From Bacteroidota bacterium (lineage in GTDB: Bacteria; Bacteroidota; Bacteroidia; Bacteroidales; SKPS01): a DNA stretch of 64,000 bases. Below the pieces are notes generated by a model. The model did not search any database, had not been told where the DNA came from, and saw only the letters and a list, made by a program, of their open reading frames with translations. This document shows positions 17,707 through 26,494 of this stretch, piece after piece. The stretch lies in the NCBI GenBank assembly GCA_022709695.1, contig JAKLII010000003.1, forward strand, positions 1 through 64,000, given 5' to 3'. Position 1 is the stretch's first letter; each line of letters starts with the position of its first letter. A program made the position numbers and the translations under genes.

Positions 17707-18852
17707 ATGATCAACCCGATGGCAGGTATCTATATCCATATCCCCTTCTGCCACACCAAATGCAACTATTGCAACTTCTTTTCCGTGGTCTCTTCAAAAT
17801 TTATCGCACCGGTATATAAAGCCATCCTTGAAGAAATCGCAATTACCCACGAATATCTGAATGGCCGGCAGGTGCAGTCGGTTTATTTCGGCGGCGGTAC
17901 CCCTTCCCTGCTGCCCCCGGCGTATGTCCGGAACATACTTGATGCCATCGCCCGGTACCATTCTCTGGATCATACTTCTGAAATCACCCTTGAAGCAAAC
18001 CCCGACGACCTCACCCCCGAAAACCTGAAAGCATGGATCGATGGCGGCATCAACCGCATCAGCCTGGGAATCCAGTCGTTTGAACCTGCTGATCTGGCAT
18101 ACCTCGATCGGCGCCACGACCGTGCTTCTGCCCTGAAAAGCCTCAACTTGCTGGCCCACGCACCCCTGAACTCATGGACCGTGGACCTCATTTTCAACAT
18201 CCCCGGGCAGTCAACTGAGATGCTTGAAAAAAACCTGCAGATATGCATTGAGGCCGGAGTGCCTCACATCTCATGCTATGCACTCACGGTAGAAGAAAAA
18301 ACCCTTCTTCATCAGCAGATCAGAAAAAAAAACAAACCCTCTCCTCAGGAAGATGCTTTCAGAGAGCATTTTTCGCTGGTAATACGTAAACTTACAGAAC
18401 ACGGGTACCTGCATTACGAAACCAGCAATTTCGCCCTGCCGGGCCATACAGCGGTTCATAACAGCGGATACTGGTTTCAGCAACCCTATCTCGGTTTGGG
18501 CCCTTCGGCTCACTCCTACAACGGGGTTTCAAGGAGATGGAACCCTGCCGGCATCCAAAAATACCTGGCCGGAATATCCGCTCAAAAACCCTGGGAAGAG
18601 GAGGAGCTCCTTACCCCTGAGATCCGTTTTAACGAATTCATCATGACCCGTATCAGGACAAACCGGGGCATCGCACTGGATGAAACGGAAAAAATGGCTG
18701 GTCCTGAACAAAGAATTGCCCTGCTGGAGCGGGCATCCCGCTGGCTTGCATCGGGCCACCTGCGACTTGAATGCAATCATCTGATACTGACACTGGAAGG
18801 AATGTACCTTTCAGATCTGATTTCCACTTCGCTCTTTGTGGAAACGGCCTGA
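17707..18852 (+). CDS. hemW: HemW-like radical SAM protein (heme chaperone / coproporphyrinogen oxidase-like)
   Basis: The 381-aa product begins MINPMAGIYIHIPFC. The 4Fe-4S/SAM cluster motif is C15-x3-C19-x2-C22 (CHTKCNYC), with GGGTPSLL next as in all HemN/HemW proteins. ISLGIQSF and DLIFNIPGQS are further family motifs, and a HemN C-terminal region is present. The length fits HemW (about 380 aa) and not oxygen-independent coproporphyrinogen oxidase HemN (about 450 aa). HemW proteins are now seen as heme-binding chaperones, although many databases still call them coproporphyrinogen III oxidase. The in-frame 69-codon upstream extension has no matching family sequence and is excluded. ATG 17719 (MAGIYIHIPFC) is a possible alternative start. 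Confidence 0.9.
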   Translation: MINPMAGIYIHIPFCHTKCNYCNFFSVVSSKFIAPVYKAILEEIAITHEYLNGRQVQSVYFGGGTPSLLPPAYVRNILDAIARYHSLDHTSEITLEANPDDLTPENLKAWIDGGINRISLGIQSFEPADLAYLDRRHDRASALKSLNLLAHAPLNSWTVDLIFNIPGQSTEMLEKNLQICIEAGVPHISCYALTVEEKTLLHQQIRKKNKPSPQEDAFREHFSLVIRKLTEHGYLHYETSNFALPGHTAVHNSGYWFQQPYLGLGPSAHSYNGVSRRWNPAGIQKYLAGISAQKPWEEEELLTPEIRFNEFIMTRIRTNRGIALDETEKMAGPEQRIALLERASRWLASGHLRLECNHLILTLEGMYLSDLISTSLFVETA

Positions 18853-18908
18853 TGGAACACCAGTACCAGTCAGGGCAATTGCCGGTAGGAAATTATTGAA
18901 TAAGTAGC

Positions 18909-18916
18909 TACATTTG
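18909..18916 (+). promoter_or_regulatory. Candidate -7 box for the GH3-LysE gene group
   Basis: TACATTTG matches TAnnTTTG 22 bp upstream of ATG 18939. No clear TTTG -33 element is seen. Confidence 0.4.
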
Positions 18917-18938
18917 TCAGCTGTAAAATCAGGAAATT

Positions 18939-20480
18939 ATGCCATTACTGGGTTCGATCATCAAAACCGCCATTGAGATTAAAAGCAATAAACCCCTTGA
19001 GATCATCAGGAGGAAAGAAGGGGATCCCTACCGGATGCAGAAAAATACCCTGCAGAAACTCCTGAAAAGGAGTATGAATACGGCCATCGGAGACCATTAC
19101 AACTTTGGCAAAATCCTCGACAGCCCCGATCCGGTAAAAGCCTTCAGGGAAACCGTTCCTGTACACGATTACAACGCCATCTTCAGCCGGTGGTGGTACC
19201 GCCAGCTCAACGGGGAAGCCTTCGTGAGCTGGCCTGGAAGGGTAAAATACTACGCCCTTAGTTCAGGCACCTCCGAGGCAAGTTCGAAATATATCCCGGT
19301 TACCCCCGACATGATCAAAGCCATGCGCCGTACCAGCGTAAGGCAGCTGGTTTCACTCTCCAATTTCAACCTGCCCACCAACTTTTTCGAAAAAGGGATC
19401 CTGATGCTCGGAGGTTCTACCCATTTGCAGTACAACGGCACCTATTACGAAGGGGACCTTTCCGGCATCAACACTGCCCGTATCCCGTTCTGGTTTCAGC
19501 ATTTCTATAAACCGGGAAAACGGATCTCACGTGAACGCGACTGGAACACCAAGCTGAATGAAATCGTGAAAAAAGCTCCTGAATGGGATATCGGAGCTAT
19601 TGTGGGGGTTCCGGCATGGTTCCAGATCCTGCTGGAGATGATCATCAAAAAATACAACCTCACCAATATCCACGACATCTGGCCAAACCTTACCGTCTTC
19701 TGTCATGGTGGGGTCGCCTTTGGCCCCTACAGGAGCGGGTTCGAGACGCTTTTAGCCAGGCCCCTTACCTATATAGAAACCTACCTCGCTTCCGAAGGGT
19801 TTATTGCCTACCAGGATGTACCCGGCAGCCCCGGAATGCGCCTGGTGCTCGATAACGGTCTTTTCTTCGAATTTGTTCCTTTCAACTCCGATAACTTCGA
19901 CGAAGACAATAACCTCGTGCAGAATCCGGTAGCCCTTACTATCGATCAGGTGGAGGAAGGACGGGAATATGCCCTGTTACTCTCTTCTGTTTCAGGTGCA
20001 TGGAGATATCTGATCGGGGATACCATACGCTTTACCGACATCAGCCGGCAGGAAATCATCATTACCGGACGCACACGCCACTTCCTGAATCTTTGTGGTG
20101 AACATATGTCGCAGGAAAATATGAACCGGGCTATCGAAATGCTTGACGGCCAGGAGCAGGTGCACGTGCGTGAATTTACCGTGGCAGGCATAAAACATGG
20201 CAGCATGTTCGCCCACAAATGGTACCTCGGAACCGATGATAACCTCTCCCCGGAGGTGGCCTCACGTCGTATCGACGAAAACCTGAAGATCCTGAACGAT
20301 GATTACCGGGTAGAGAGAATCGCTGCCATCCGGGAAGTGCAGGCAGAGGTGCTTCCTATCCGTGCTTTTTACGAATGGATGGAAAAACACGGAAAAATAG
20401 GGGCACAACGCAAGTTCCCAAGGGTCATGAAAAATCAGCTTCTCGAAGAATGGGAAGCCCATATCGCCCAATACAGGTAA
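18939..20480 (+). CDS. GH3-family acyl-adenylating protein (513 aa)
   Basis: The full-length sequence reads as the GH3 auxin-promoter family of the ANL superfamily. The ATP/AMP-binding segment YYALSSGTSEASSKYIPVT is at about residues 104-122. Later motifs are TYIETYLASEGFIAYQD, SGAWRYLIGDTIRFTD and ITGRTRHFLNLCGEHMS, as in plant GH3 acyl-acid amido synthetases. Plant members join jasmonate or indole acetate to amino acids. Bacterial members are common in Bacteroidota, and their substrates are mostly unknown. A LysE-type amino acid exporter follows 12 bp downstream, so an amino-acid conjugate or amino-acid pool link is possible but only inferred. Cytoplasmic. Confidence 0.85.
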   Translation: MPLLGSIIKTAIEIKSNKPLEIIRRKEGDPYRMQKNTLQKLLKRSMNTAIGDHYNFGKILDSPDPVKAFRETVPVHDYNAIFSRWWYRQLNGEAFVSWPGRVKYYALSSGTSEASSKYIPVTPDMIKAMRRTSVRQLVSLSNFNLPTNFFEKGILMLGGSTHLQYNGTYYEGDLSGINTARIPFWFQHFYKPGKRISRERDWNTKLNEIVKKAPEWDIGAIVGVPAWFQILLEMIIKKYNLTNIHDIWPNLTVFCHGGVAFGPYRSGFETLLARPLTYIETYLASEGFIAYQDVPGSPGMRLVLDNGLFFEFVPFNSDNFDEDNNLVQNPVALTIDQVEEGREYALLLSSVSGAWRYLIGDTIRFTDISRQEIIITGRTRHFLNLCGEHMSQENMNRAIEMLDGQEQVHVREFTVAGIKHGSMFAHKWYLGTDDNLSPEVASRRIDENLKILNDDYRVERIAAIREVQAEVLPIRAFYEWMEKHGKIGAQRKFPRVMKNQLLEEWEAHIAQYR

Positions 20481-20492
20481 CAACTCCTCACT

Positions 20493-21149
20493 ATGTGGAT
20501 CCATGTGTTCTTGCAGGGAATCGTTCTTGGGCTGATCATCTCAGTTACCATCGGCCCTGCTTTTTTTGCCATCATACAAACCGGCATCAGCCGTGGATTC
20601 CGCTCAGGTATGCTCCTGGCGCTGGGCATCATCTTCAGCGACCTTACCCTTATCATCCTTTGCTACCTGGGGGCCTCTGCCCTTTTCGAAAACAATCTCG
20701 ACAGTATCTACAACCTCTACCTCGGTATCGGAGGGGGTGCCCTGCTCATCGGCTTCGGCGCTATCTCCTTCACCCGCAAACCTGAAGCCTTCAAGCGGCG
20801 AAGCCCAAAATATGCTACCCAGGTGAAAACCCCAAAGAGAATCACCTATATCCTCAAAGGGTATTTCATGAACATCGCCAACCCCTTTCTGATCCTTTTC
20901 TGGCTTGCTGCCATGAGCTGGGTGAAGACCAATGCCCCTGAAGGTCACCTCCTTAAATATACCATCACATTCTTTTCAGGTACCCTTTCAGTGGTATTTC
21001 TGATGGATCTGCTCAAGTGTTTTGTCGGTAATAAAATCAAAAGATACCTCACCATCAGGCTGCTCTTCTGGATCAACAAAATCGTGGGGATTGCACTGGC
21101 CGCCTTTGGGGTGGCACTGATCCTCAAATCTGTCTGGAACTTCCTGTAA
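20493..21149 (+). CDS. LysE/RhtB-family exporter (218 aa)
   Basis: Six hydrophobic segments; the N-terminal LQGIVLGLIISVTIGPAFFAIIQTGISRGFRSG is the LysE family signature region (GPAFFAIIQ corresponds to the conserved GP site). The family exports amino acids or small metabolites at the inner membrane. The long central loop (RKPEAFKRRSPKYATQVKTPK) is usual for Bacteroidota members. It lies 12 bp after the GH3 gene and 22 bp before the TonB-domain gene, probably in one transcript. The substrate cannot be read from the sequence. Confidence 0.82.
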   Translation: MWIHVFLQGIVLGLIISVTIGPAFFAIIQTGISRGFRSGMLLALGIIFSDLTLIILCYLGASALFENNLDSIYNLYLGIGGGALLIGFGAISFTRKPEAFKRRSPKYATQVKTPKRITYILKGYFMNIANPFLILFWLAAMSWVKTNAPEGHLLKYTITFFSGTLSVVFLMDLLKCFVGNKIKRYLTIRLLFWINKIVGIALAAFGVALILKSVWNFL

Positions 21150-21171
21150 CAAAACGCATATTGCTACCCCT

Positions 21172-21624
21172 TTGACACAACCCAAAAAACCCCGGAAAGA
21201 ATTCCTTAAGCTCCCCTCCTACCCCGGAGGGAAAAAGGCTTTCGACCTGTTCGTCAAGGAAAACCTCAGGTATCCCGAAGAAGCCCTGCAAAATCGCATT
21301 GAAGGGGATGTGTATGTTACTTATGAAGTCAATGATAATGGAGAAGTGCTCAATCCGTTGGTAAGGCATGGCCTTGGTTTCGGTTGCGACCAGGAAGCTT
21401 TGAGGCTCATCTCCCTGTTGCATTTTGCCAAAACCTCGAACCGGGGCGTGCGGGTGAAAAGCCGTTTCAATACGCGCATCCCGTTCCGGATTCCCAAACA
21501 ACCTGCTGCACAGGTACAGCTCAACTACTCGGTAACCCCGGCAACACCTCCACAAACACCGAAAACAGAAGAGAAAAGTAAAGGGGGTTATACCTGGCAG
21601 ATTCCCATCACCCCCGACCAGTAA
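21172..21624 (+). CDS. TonB C-terminal domain protein without membrane anchor (150 aa)
   Basis: Residues about 10-105 form a TonB C-terminal domain: FLKLPSYPGGKKAFDLFVKENLRYPEEA, then GDVYVTYEVNDNGEV, and a cysteine-containing GFGCDQEALRLISL where TonB has a GGGCDEEA-like element. There is no transmembrane helix or signal peptide, so it is not a standard TonB. TTG is the likely start at 21172, because the frame has no suitable ATG and is closed by a TGA just upstream in the nearby TTG frame. The proline/threonine-rich tail resembles a linker. It lies between the LysE gene and a muramidase-like gene, with 5 bp to the latter. Role unknown. Confidence 0.72.
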   Translation: MTQPKKPRKEFLKLPSYPGGKKAFDLFVKENLRYPEEALQNRIEGDVYVTYEVNDNGEVLNPLVRHGLGFGCDQEALRLISLLHFAKTSNRGVRVKSRFNTRIPFRIPKQPAAQVQLNYSVTPATPPQTPKTEEKSKGGYTWQIPITPDQ

Positions 21625-21629
21625 GAATC

Positions 21630-22307
21630 ATGGGAAGGAGAAAACCACAGTACGGGCGTACCCTGTTCATTCTGCTGCTCCTGGCAACGGCCTCCTACTC
21701 CCTGTGGAGGTTTGTTTGGCTCCCCCTGCAGGCTCCTCCGGTAAATGATTACGGCAACCCCGATGTATACCTGCGGGTAAAGGAATACTACGGTGATGAG
21801 GTGCAGCTGTACGCCCGCGAAATGAACCTGCCCCCTTCCTATTTTATGGCGCTGATCATCCTCGAGTCATCAGGGAGGAAAATCATCCCTCCCCGGTTCG
21901 AACCCCATGTGTACGAACGCCTGAAAGAAGTTCAGAGAGGAAAACGCTCCTCCTATGAACATGTCGAACCCCGGCACCTGGCCGACGCTACGGATGATGC
22001 CCTGAAAAACCTCGCCTCCTCCTGGGGGCCATTTCAGGTGATGGGATATAAATGCCTTCTGCTGGGCATCAGGGTGCGCGACATCAGGGGCAAGGATGCC
22101 GTTTACTGGGGCATGAAGTGGATTGATCTAACCTACGGGAAAGAATTGCGTGCCGGAAAATACAAGGATGCCTTCCATATCCACAATACCGGCAAGAGGT
22201 TTCCCCTCCTCGGAAAACCTTCCACCCATGATCCTGCTTATGTATTCAGAGGTATCAGCTTTATGAAAACCTTTGAGTCCGATTCACTCTACCGCTATAA
22301 ACCCTGA
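21630..22307 (+). CDS. Membrane-anchored N-acetylmuramidase-like protein (225 aa)
   Basis: An N-terminal basic stretch and one hydrophobic helix (TLFILLLLATASYSLWRFVW) anchor the protein. The soluble region at about 50-215 resembles N-acetylmuramidase/DUF3380-type lysozyme-fold enzymes: ALIILESSGR with a probable catalytic Glu, RFEPHVYERL, ASSWGPFQVMGY, and the conserved HNTGKR near the end. It probably cleaves peptidoglycan glycan strands in the periplasm. The neighbouring TonB-domain gene ends 5 bp upstream. The family call rests on motif resemblance. Confidence 0.72.
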   Translation: MGRRKPQYGRTLFILLLLATASYSLWRFVWLPLQAPPVNDYGNPDVYLRVKEYYGDEVQLYAREMNLPPSYFMALIILESSGRKIIPPRFEPHVYERLKEVQRGKRSSYEHVEPRHLADATDDALKNLASSWGPFQVMGYKCLLLGIRVRDIRGKDAVYWGMKWIDLTYGKELRAGKYKDAFHIHNTGKRFPLLGKPSTHDPAYVFRGISFMKTFESDSLYRYKP

Positions 22308-22366
22308 TCCATATCGGGATTGTCCGGTGGAATCCTTCTATTCATGCTTTCAGACATACCCCTTCT

Positions 22367-22801
22367 TCAGGCTGCTTCATCCCTGCTTCCCATCCTGCGG
22401 TCGAAATGTATATGGATCGAACCAACCGAAGGAATCGGCATCTCCCGCTCCAGATAATCAAGCAACAAGGTGTATCTGGTCTTTTCAGGGGTCTCTTCCG
22501 GAAACTCAGGAATCAGGTTCCACGCTACCCAAAGCTCGGTTAGCGCCCTTACAAGCCTCTTCAATTCCGGGTCCGTCAGCACATCCGGATGGGGCAGGGT
22601 AAGATGCCTGAGTCCGAATTGGTTCACCAGCTTGTCAGGCTTTCTGTAAAACGGGCTGAAAACACAATAGGGAGTTGTATAACCATCGGTGTGACCGTCG
22701 GTCAGCGGAATCCGTGATGATCCGTCGGCCCTTTCCCTGCAGGGCGAATTCCATGCCCTTACCGAAATCTCCTTGATTAACTCCTGAAATGTGGTGATCA
22801 T
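22367..22801 (-). CDS. Hypothetical protein (144 aa)
   Basis: No family recognised. The protein is soluble and has no signal peptide. It contains conserved-looking segments ADGSSRIPLTDGHTDGYTTP and TDPELKRLVRALTELWVAWNLIPEFPEETPEKTRY, the latter helical. It ends acidic/basic (FDRRMGSRDEAA). It lies 59 bp downstream of the DUF4197 lipoprotein gene on the same strand and converges on the muramidase-like gene. It is kept because codon use and amphipathic patterns look like protein and no other frame explains the region. Confidence 0.6.
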   Translation of the reverse strand: MITTFQELIKEISVRAWNSPCRERADGSSRIPLTDGHTDGYTTPYCVFSPFYRKPDKLVNQFGLRHLTLPHPDVLTDPELKRLVRALTELWVAWNLIPEFPEETPEKTRYTLLLDYLEREMPIPSVGSIHIHFDRRMGSRDEAA

Positions 22802-22860
22802 AGCAGCTCTTTTTTCTGCTATAGTTGATTGAAAACCAAAAAAAGGAGAAAACGGAGAAA

Positions 22861-23592
22861 TTATTTTTTGTCCAGCTCCCCAAAAACCCGCTTCAGAATA
22901 TCATTGACTCTGGCCTGCGGGTTCTCCCTGATCTTCTGCTCTTCTTCACCAATGCGGGTAAACAGGGCTGCAATGGACTTGTCGGTGATGTATTTCGGCA
23001 GGTCAGTAGTAACCGGTGATACACCCGGCACTTTGTTATATGCCTTGGTCATCTCGGCCCATGCCTGGGTTACTTTGATCTTGTTGTCGAGTACATTTTT
23101 CACTTTAGGCTGGAATGCACTGAAAAGCTGAGTGGTGGTTTTTGTTCTGAAATACTGTGTAGCTGCCTGCTTGTCGCCAAACAGGATATTTCTGGCATCC
23201 ATGATCGTCATGGAAGTAATGGCCCCTACAAAAATGGGGGTAGCCTCTTTCACCGCCTCTTCTGCTCCGCGGTTCATCTTCTCAATAAAATCATCCACCA
23301 GTTTGTTCATCCCCAACTGACGCAGGGTGTTTTCAATCTTCTTCACCTCCGGCGGAAATAATATCTTAAAACGGTTATTGCCGAAAAATCCATCCTTGAT
23401 ACCCAGGGTATTTACAGCATTGCCGGTGCCTACCTTCAGTGCTTCCTTGAGGCCGGAAATTATCTGGGTATCCGTCAATACACCGCTCTGAGCTGTTTGC
23501 TTGGCCGCCTGACTAAGCCCGTACTGCAGTACATCACAGGAAGCCAGTGCCGTTAGCAGTAATACAAACACATACAATCGAATGTTTTTCAT
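22861..23592 (-). CDS. DUF4197-family lipoprotein (243 aa)
   Basis: ATG 23592 gives a lipoprotein signal (MKNIRLYVFVLLLTALASC) with Cys19 as the lipidation site. The 26 codons upstream are not needed. The mature part matches DUF4197: SGLKEALKVGTGNAVNTLG, then FKILFPPEVKKIENTLRQLGM, AAEEAVKEATPIF-like helices, and a C-terminal ITDKSIAALFTRIGEEEQKIRENP. The family is all-helical and of unknown function in the cell envelope. It is divergent from frr, with the promoter region of both between 23593 and 23734. Confidence 0.87.
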   Translation of the reverse strand: MKNIRLYVFVLLLTALASCDVLQYGLSQAAKQTAQSGVLTDTQIISGLKEALKVGTGNAVNTLGIKDGFFGNNRFKILFPPEVKKIENTLRQLGMNKLVDDFIEKMNRGAEEAVKEATPIFVGAITSMTIMDARNILFGDKQAATQYFRTKTTTQLFSAFQPKVKNVLDNKIKVTQAWAEMTKAYNKVPGVSPVTTDLPKYITDKSIAALFTRIGEEEQKIRENPQARVNDILKRVFGELDKK

Positions 23593-23615
23593 GGCATGGA
23601 GTTTTTGCTTTGTTA

Positions 23616-23623
23616 CAAATATA
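23616..23623 (-). promoter_or_regulatory. Candidate -7 box for the DUF4197 lipoprotein gene
   Basis: On the minus strand TATATTTG matches TAnnTTTG and lies 23 bp upstream of ATG 23592, supporting that start. The -33 region is weak. Confidence 0.45.
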
Positions 23624-23674
23624 AACCTTTTTTGGAGGTTGCGGCCAACGAAAAACCATACCAGCAACATCCGT

Positions 23675-23707
23675 TTTGGCAGATGCGAAAAAAAATTTCT
23701 ATGTTTG
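23675..23707 (+). promoter_or_regulatory. Promoter of frr
   Basis: TTTG (23675-23678) and TATGTTTG (23700-23707) match the Bacteroidota -33 TTTG and -7 TAnnTTTG elements with 21 bp between them. The -7 box lies 27 bp upstream of ATG 23735. This is the best full promoter match in the window. Confidence 0.65.
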
Positions 23708-23734
23708 TGGTGCGAATTTAAGCCCCCTCAACAA

Positions 23735-24298
23735 ATGACACCCGAAACCGCTGATGTATTCAACAGAGCCAGGAGTGGGATGCTCCAGGCCATCGAGCAC
23801 CTCGACAAGGAGTTCCACAAGATCAGAGCCGGCAAAGCGCATCCGCAGATGCTCGACAGTGTAAAAGTGGAGAGCTATGGCACTCTGATGCCCATTCATC
23901 AGGTAGCCAGCATCAATACTCCCGATGCCCGTACCATCCTGGTACAGCCCTGGGATAAAAACCTGATCCATCCGATCGAAAAAGCCATTATGGCGGCAAA
24001 TCTGGGCTTCAACCCCCAGAACGATGGCATCACAATCCGGATTCTGGTACCTGAACTCACAGGTGAACGGAGGAAAGACCTGGTTAAACAGGCCAAAAAT
24101 GAGATGGAAACGGCAAAAATCTCGGTAAGAAATGCCCGCCGCATTGCCATTGAAGAGGGCAAAAAGCTTGAAAAAGAAGGTATTCCGGAGGATGCCAGTA
24201 AAAAACTCAGTGCTGATGTGCAAAGGCTCCACGATGAGTTTATCAAAAAAACCGATGATCTCTTTACCGCCAAGGAGAAAGAGATCATGACCGTATAG
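23735..24298 (+). CDS. frr: Ribosome-recycling factor
   Basis: ATG 23735 gives 187 aa, the usual RRF length. The 51 codons upstream overlap the promoter region and are rejected. Family landmarks are HLDKEFHKIRAGKAHPQMLD, SINTPDARTILVQPWDK, IEKAIMAANLGFNPQNDG, and the helical LTGERRKDLVKQAKNEMETAKISVRNARR. RRF splits the post-termination ribosome together with EF-G. pyrH, often upstream of frr, is not present here; frr is monocistronic and has its own promoter. Confidence 0.96.
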   Translation: MTPETADVFNRARSGMLQAIEHLDKEFHKIRAGKAHPQMLDSVKVESYGTLMPIHQVASINTPDARTILVQPWDKNLIHPIEKAIMAANLGFNPQNDGITIRILVPELTGERRKDLVKQAKNEMETAKISVRNARRIAIEEGKKLEKEGIPEDASKKLSADVQRLHDEFIKKTDDLFTAKEKEIMTV

Positions 24299-24306
24299 CG
24301 GATCCA

Positions 24307-25332
24307 TCAGAGCTGCAACCCCTGGTCGCAGTTCCGGCAGATTTCAATCCCTTTTCGATGGGTAAAGAGTCTTTGGGCAAAAGTCCTCCGGGATTCTCCG
24401 TGCCATATCGAAGAAAAGTCCTGATCCGGTAAATTCCCCATCATATGGTCTCCGTCTTTGTCGTAACAGCACGGCAGCACACGACCATCCCATGTGATTA
24501 CGACCGACCCCCAGAACCGGCTGCAATGATCAGGTAAAGTACTTTTCAGGGTGAAATTACCTGTAGCATCTGCCTTGTACCTGCTCCACCGGCCGGTGCG
24601 TGGCATAAGGTTGTTTTCAGGATCAGGATGGTAAAACTGGGCCGTCTTTATCTCCACAGCATCCACCCCCTTGCGATAGATCTCCCTGATCCGGAGCTTC
24701 AGCTGATCCTCCGTGGTACGCAGGGCCAGGGTTTGTACAATCAGATAAGGATATGGCGAATTCATCTCTTTCTTTATACGGATCATTCGTTCAATCCCTT
24801 CAACAACCCTTTGGTAATCACCACCTTTTCGATACTGAGCATAGCTTTGCTGGTCAAATCCGTCGAGCGAAATAATCAGGCGGCCAAGCCTCTTATCAAC
24901 CAGCATCCCGCAATGTTCTTCCGTCAGATAATGGCCGTTGGTGGAAATCACCGTGTAAAACCTGTGCTGCCTGGCGATCTCCAAAGCTTTGTCAAGGTTA
25001 TGATGCAGCATGGGTTCTCCCTGAAAATAGAGGTTCAGCCAGATGACGGTCGGGGATAAGGCCTCTGCCCATTGGCCGAAGAGTCCCATATCGGCTTTGC
25101 CGGTGGGTCGGCTGAACGATTTCAGCCCCGATGGGCATTCAGGACAACGAAGGTTGCAACTGGTGGTGGGTTCAAAAGAGGCAGCCCAGGGCCCCGCAGG
25201 AAAATGGATTTTACGGAAATACCGTGCGAGGATCCATGTAACTCCGGTCTGAACAAGGTTTATCCCCCTTCGGAATGTAATTGCCCTGAAAAGATGCAGG
25301 TAATCGACTGCAGAAGACCTGAACCTCCTCAT
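24307..25332 (-). CDS. Radical SAM protein with SPASM domain (341 aa)
   Basis: Residues about 50-210 form a radical SAM core with the cluster motif CNLRCPEC (C-x3-C-x2-C), FQGEPMLH in the GGEP position, and STNGHYL. The C-terminus has cysteines typical of a SPASM auxiliary cluster: RVLPCCYD, then CRNCDQGLQL. Members of this group modify peptides or act in cofactor and surface-polymer pathways. No precursor peptide or substrate gene is seen nearby. It starts 1 bp after the AI-2E-type permease gene ends and is likely translationally coupled to it. Confidence 0.85.
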   Translation of the reverse strand: MRRFRSSAVDYLHLFRAITFRRGINLVQTGVTWILARYFRKIHFPAGPWAASFEPTTSCNLRCPECPSGLKSFSRPTGKADMGLFGQWAEALSPTVIWLNLYFQGEPMLHHNLDKALEIARQHRFYTVISTNGHYLTEEHCGMLVDKRLGRLIISLDGFDQQSYAQYRKGGDYQRVVEGIERMIRIKKEMNSPYPYLIVQTLALRTTEDQLKLRIREIYRKGVDAVEIKTAQFYHPDPENNLMPRTGRWSRYKADATGNFTLKSTLPDHCSRFWGSVVITWDGRVLPCCYDKDGDHMMGNLPDQDFSSIWHGESRRTFAQRLFTHRKGIEICRNCDQGLQL

Positions 25333-25333
25333 A

Positions 25334-26470
25334 TCAGCTTAGCTGCCGTGTAAGCCGCCGAACGATTTCTGACCGGGAAAGGAACTCACGGGCAACGATT
25401 CTCAGCACCGTATAGGCCGGGATCGCAAAAATCATCCCTGCAATTCCGGCCAGACTGCCTGCCATCATGATTACGATGAAAATCTCGATCGGATGGGCCA
25501 GCACACTGTTGGAATAAATTACAGGTTGCAGGATCATGTTGTCAATCATATTGCTGATGGCAAAAACAGCTACAATCCCACCTACCATGGGAAGCAGCTG
25601 CGTGTAAAAATCAGCACCAAGGTGGGTGGTGGCAACCAACAGGGCCCCCAGGGTTCCACCGATCAAAGGACCCAGATAGGGAATGATGTTCATGATACCC
25701 CCCATGCAGCCCACCAGAAAGGCATTGTCAATCCCGAGGATCAACCCGCCGGTGGTAATCAGAGTGATCATTGCAACTATCTCAATCACAAGCCCCACAA
25801 AATACCGGGTGAGCAATCGCTTGCTCTTGTACAGAATGTTGATCGCCTCATCCTTGTATTTCACCGGAACGAACAGGAGGATCCCGTTGAAAAATAACCG
25901 GTCCTCCTTCAGAAAGAAAAAGGTCATGAACAGTACAGCAAATACTCCTACAAACAGCATCCCTGCAAGGTTCATGGCCTTGGGCAGAATCACCGAAATA
26001 TCCACATAGTTCATGATGGCTACAACCTGTTCACTCACCGTCTGGTCAATGGTTTGCCCTTCCCGCAACAATCCGTACCGTATCAGCTCCTCTTCAAGTT
26101 CCGACAAAGGTTCATCATAGGTAAGGGCTACCTGTTCCACATCTATCTTGGAGATGACTTTGGCCTGATCTACAACAATAGGTACTACGATAAGGATACA
26201 TGCAGCAAGCACTATGATCATCGTGAGCAGTGCCAGAAATGCGTTGAACGTATGGGGCAGTCTGAATTTTCCGATCCTGAGCTTATCAAGCCGCTCAACG
26301 ATTGGATGACCAATGATGGAAAGAACCCCGGCTATGAAGAAAAATGCCACAATATCAAAGAAATACCAGATTAAAAATCCCGCGGCTCCCAGAATCAAAA
26401 AGGTCAGCAGTACCTTTCTCCATGAAGGAAGTTTAAATCCTTCTTGTGGTGGTTGTTCAGGTTGATTCAT
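25334..26470 (-). CDS. AI-2E/PerM-family membrane protein (378 aa)
   Basis: Eight hydrophobic segments in the AI-2E transporter family pattern: an N-terminal pair (LLTFLILGAAGFLIWYFFDI, FFFIAGVLSIIGHPIVERLDK), a soluble helical middle, and the conserved ILGIDNAFLVGCMGGIMNIIPYLGPLIGG near residues 240-270. The family includes AI-2 exporters, permeases of unknown substrate and Na+/H+ antiporters, so the substrate is open. It is between rodA (24 bp upstream) and the radical SAM gene. Confidence 0.88.
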   Translation of the reverse strand: MNQPEQPPQEGFKLPSWRKVLLTFLILGAAGFLIWYFFDIVAFFFIAGVLSIIGHPIVERLDKLRIGKFRLPHTFNAFLALLTMIIVLAACILIVVPIVVDQAKVISKIDVEQVALTYDEPLSELEEELIRYGLLREGQTIDQTVSEQVVAIMNYVDISVILPKAMNLAGMLFVGVFAVLFMTFFFLKEDRLFFNGILLFVPVKYKDEAINILYKSKRLLTRYFVGLVIEIVAMITLITTGGLILGIDNAFLVGCMGGIMNIIPYLGPLIGGTLGALLVATTHLGADFYTQLLPMVGGIVAVFAISNMIDNMILQPVIYSNSVLAHPIEIFIVIMMAGSLAGIAGMIFAIPAYTVLRIVAREFLSRSEIVRRLTRQLS

Positions 26471-26494
26471 AGCCCAAAAGTAAGGTATTTTAGA

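Noticed and set aside
23582..23734. 51-codon N-terminal extension of frr
   Set aside because: It covers the promoter region and makes the protein far longer than any RRF.
24307..25332. RiPP biosynthesis locus around the radical SAM/SPASM protein
   Set aside because: I found no short precursor peptide, RRE domain, peptidase or ABC exporter gene next to it.
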